Positions 6,166 through 7,283 of a stretch of 7,283 nucleotides of DNA are shown in pieces (within the stretch, counting starts at the first letter, position 1; every line of letters starts with the position of its first letter). The notes beneath the pieces were generated by a model, which ran no database searches, was not told where the DNA came from, and saw only the letters and a list, made by a program, of their open reading frames with translations. Source of the DNA: Syntrophorhabdaceae bacterium (lineage in GTDB: Bacteria > Desulfobacterota > Syntrophorhabdia > Syntrophorhabdales > Syntrophorhabdaceae); assembly GCA_026416315.1 (NCBI GenBank), contig JAOAFK010000108.1, forward strand, positions 1 to 7,283, in the 5' to 3' direction. Both the position numbers and the translations under genes were made by a program.

Positions 6166-7283
6166 ATGGAAAATCCGCATCTATCAAAAAAGTTAGAGAA
6201 GGTTTCACCTTTTTATGTGATGGAATTGTTGGAAGCGGCAAAGGAAATGGAGGCTCGAGGTGAAGATATAGTCCATATGGAGGTGGGCGAACCTGATTTT
6301 CCTACACCAAGTATTGTAAAAGAAGAGGCAAAAAAGGCAATAGGGGAGGATAAAACATTTTACACCCATAGCCTTGGTTTATCTGAACTGCGAGAAAGGA
6401 TAAAAAACTATTATCTTGATGCCTATGGTATATCTATCGAAAAGGATAGAATCATTATTACAAACGGCACATCCGGTGCATTTTTAATAATATTTCTTGG
6501 TTTGCTTGAAAAAGGAAAAAAATTGGTTATTTCAGACCCTGGATATCCATGCTATAAAAACTTCGGCTATCTTGTAGATGGAGAAGTTTGTTTGATTCCT
6601 GTTACAGAAAAGACTGGATATATGTTAACAAAAAAACATATCATTCGTTTCAAATACAGACCAGATGTGGTTGTCATCTCAAATCCATCCAACCCCACAG
6701 GTTCTGTTTATGATATGGAAACAATAGAAGGTCTTTATGAAGAGGTCTCAAAAAGGGCTGGTATTTTAATTGTGGATGAGATATATTCAGGGCTCAACTA
6801 TTCAAAAAAAATATTTACTGCCTTGTCTATCTCTGAAGATATTTTTGTGGTGGATGGATTTTCAAAGACATATGCTATGACTGGATGGCGACTTGGATGG
6901 ATGGTTGCGCCGAAATGGTTTATAAGGGCAGCTCAAAAGATAGGTCAGAATGTATATATATCTCCTCCATCCATATCCCAGCATGCAGCCATAAAGGCCT
7001 TTGATGCAGAAAAGGAAATTAAAACGATGAGGGAAACATATAAAAAAAGAAGGGATTTTATGTTACAGGAACTAAATAATATGGGCTTTTATATACCTGT
7101 TATACCTGAAGGTGCTTTCTATATATATGCAGGCATTGAAAAATGGGGGATGGATAGTATGGATTTTGTAAAAAGGGCACTCGTTGAGGCAAAAGTAGCT
7201 ATAACACCTGGATATGATTTCGGAAATTTTAGGGCAGGTAAGCATGTAAGGTTTTCCTATGCAAATAGTCTTAATAGACTCAA
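6166..7283 (+). CDS. Class I/II pyridoxal-phosphate aminotransferase (AspC/AlaT-like, 3' partial)
   Basis: The frame is open to the right edge. The visible 372 residues show a fold-type I aminotransferase: EVGEPDFPTP near 39-48, GTSGA near 101-105 (PLP phosphate region), and GYP near 126-128. NPSNPTG is at 173-179 (Asn176), DEIYSGL at 204-210 (Asp204 to the PLP nitrogen, Tyr207), and FSKTYAMTGWRLG at 232-244. Lys234 is the expected Schiff-base lysine, and Arg362 in HVRFSYANS is the substrate carboxylate arginine. The family is usually about 380-400 residues, so only a short C-terminal tail is likely missing. It transfers amino groups between amino acids and 2-oxo acids in the cytoplasm; aspartate, alanine or aromatic substrates cannot be distinguished here. 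It starts nine bases after the uvrB stop, with a good Shine-Dalgarno, so it probably shares the uvrB transcript. An adjacent ATG at 6163 is the alternative start. Confidence 0.93.
   Translation, partial: MENPHLSKKLEKVSPFYVMELLEAAKEMEARGEDIVHMEVGEPDFPTPSIVKEEAKKAIGEDKTFYTHSLGLSELRERIKNYYLDAYGISIEKDRIIITNGTSGAFLIIFLGLLEKGKKLVISDPGYPCYKNFGYLVDGEVCLIPVTEKTGYMLTKKHIIRFKYRPDVVVISNPSNPTGSVYDMETIEGLYEEVSKRAGILIVDEIYSGLNYSKKIFTALSISEDIFVVDGFSKTYAMTGWRLGWMVAPKWFIRAAQKIGQNVYISPPSISQHAAIKAFDAEKEIKTMRETYKKRRDFMLQELNNMGFYIPVIPEGAFYIYAGIEKWGMDSMDFVKRALVEAKVAITPGYDFGNFRAGKHVRFSYANSLNRL

Noticed and set aside
1..7283. Novel defence, mobile or other undescribed system
   Set aside because: All large frames belong to known families with intact motifs. 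I saw no direct repeats, inverted-repeat ends, transposase, array, RNA gene or compositional break.

Overview
This is an ordinary chromosomal window from an A+T-rich, Gram-negative (diderm) bacterium. The diderm call rests on an adjacent lptF/lptG pair, the permease subunits that extract lipopolysaccharide from the inner membrane. All genes use AGA/AGG for arginine and ATA for isoleucine frequently, as expected of a low-GC genome, and none stands out as foreign. The layout and protein style would fit Desulfobacterota, Nitrospirota or a neighbouring phylum, but this is a weak guess from the sequence alone.

Left end: the 3' part of a plus-strand membrane protein of the conserved-TM-helix type (2-652) runs tail-to-tail into a minus-strand block, and the two coding regions overlap by 39 bases.

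Middle (614-4076, minus strand): four closely packed genes read lptF -> lptG -> small DEDDy 3'-5' exonuclease -> alpha/beta hydrolase. The junctions are an overlap of 17 bases (or 35 with the upstream lptG start), a 16-base gap, and a 4-base ATGA overlap, so this looks like one operon with translational coupling. The lptG start is probably a TTG rather than the first in-frame ATG.

Divergent junction (4077-4155): about 80 bases separate lptF from uvrB. A good sigma-70-like promoter faces uvrB, and a perfect TTGACA box faces lptF.

Right end (4168-7283, plus strand): uvrB, the damage-verifying helicase of nucleotide excision repair, is complete. A class I PLP aminotransferase follows after a 9-base gap, with a Shine-Dalgarno sequence that overlaps the uvrB stop. 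It is cut by the window end with probably only a short tail missing.

Envelope biogenesis (LptFG) and DNA repair (UvrB) are divergent neighbours. The exonuclease and hydrolase co-transcribed with lptFG have no evident role in LPS transport. I found no RNA gene, mobile element, CRISPR array, notable repeat or convincing new system. The points worth a second look are start-site choices, the overlaps and the operon composition.
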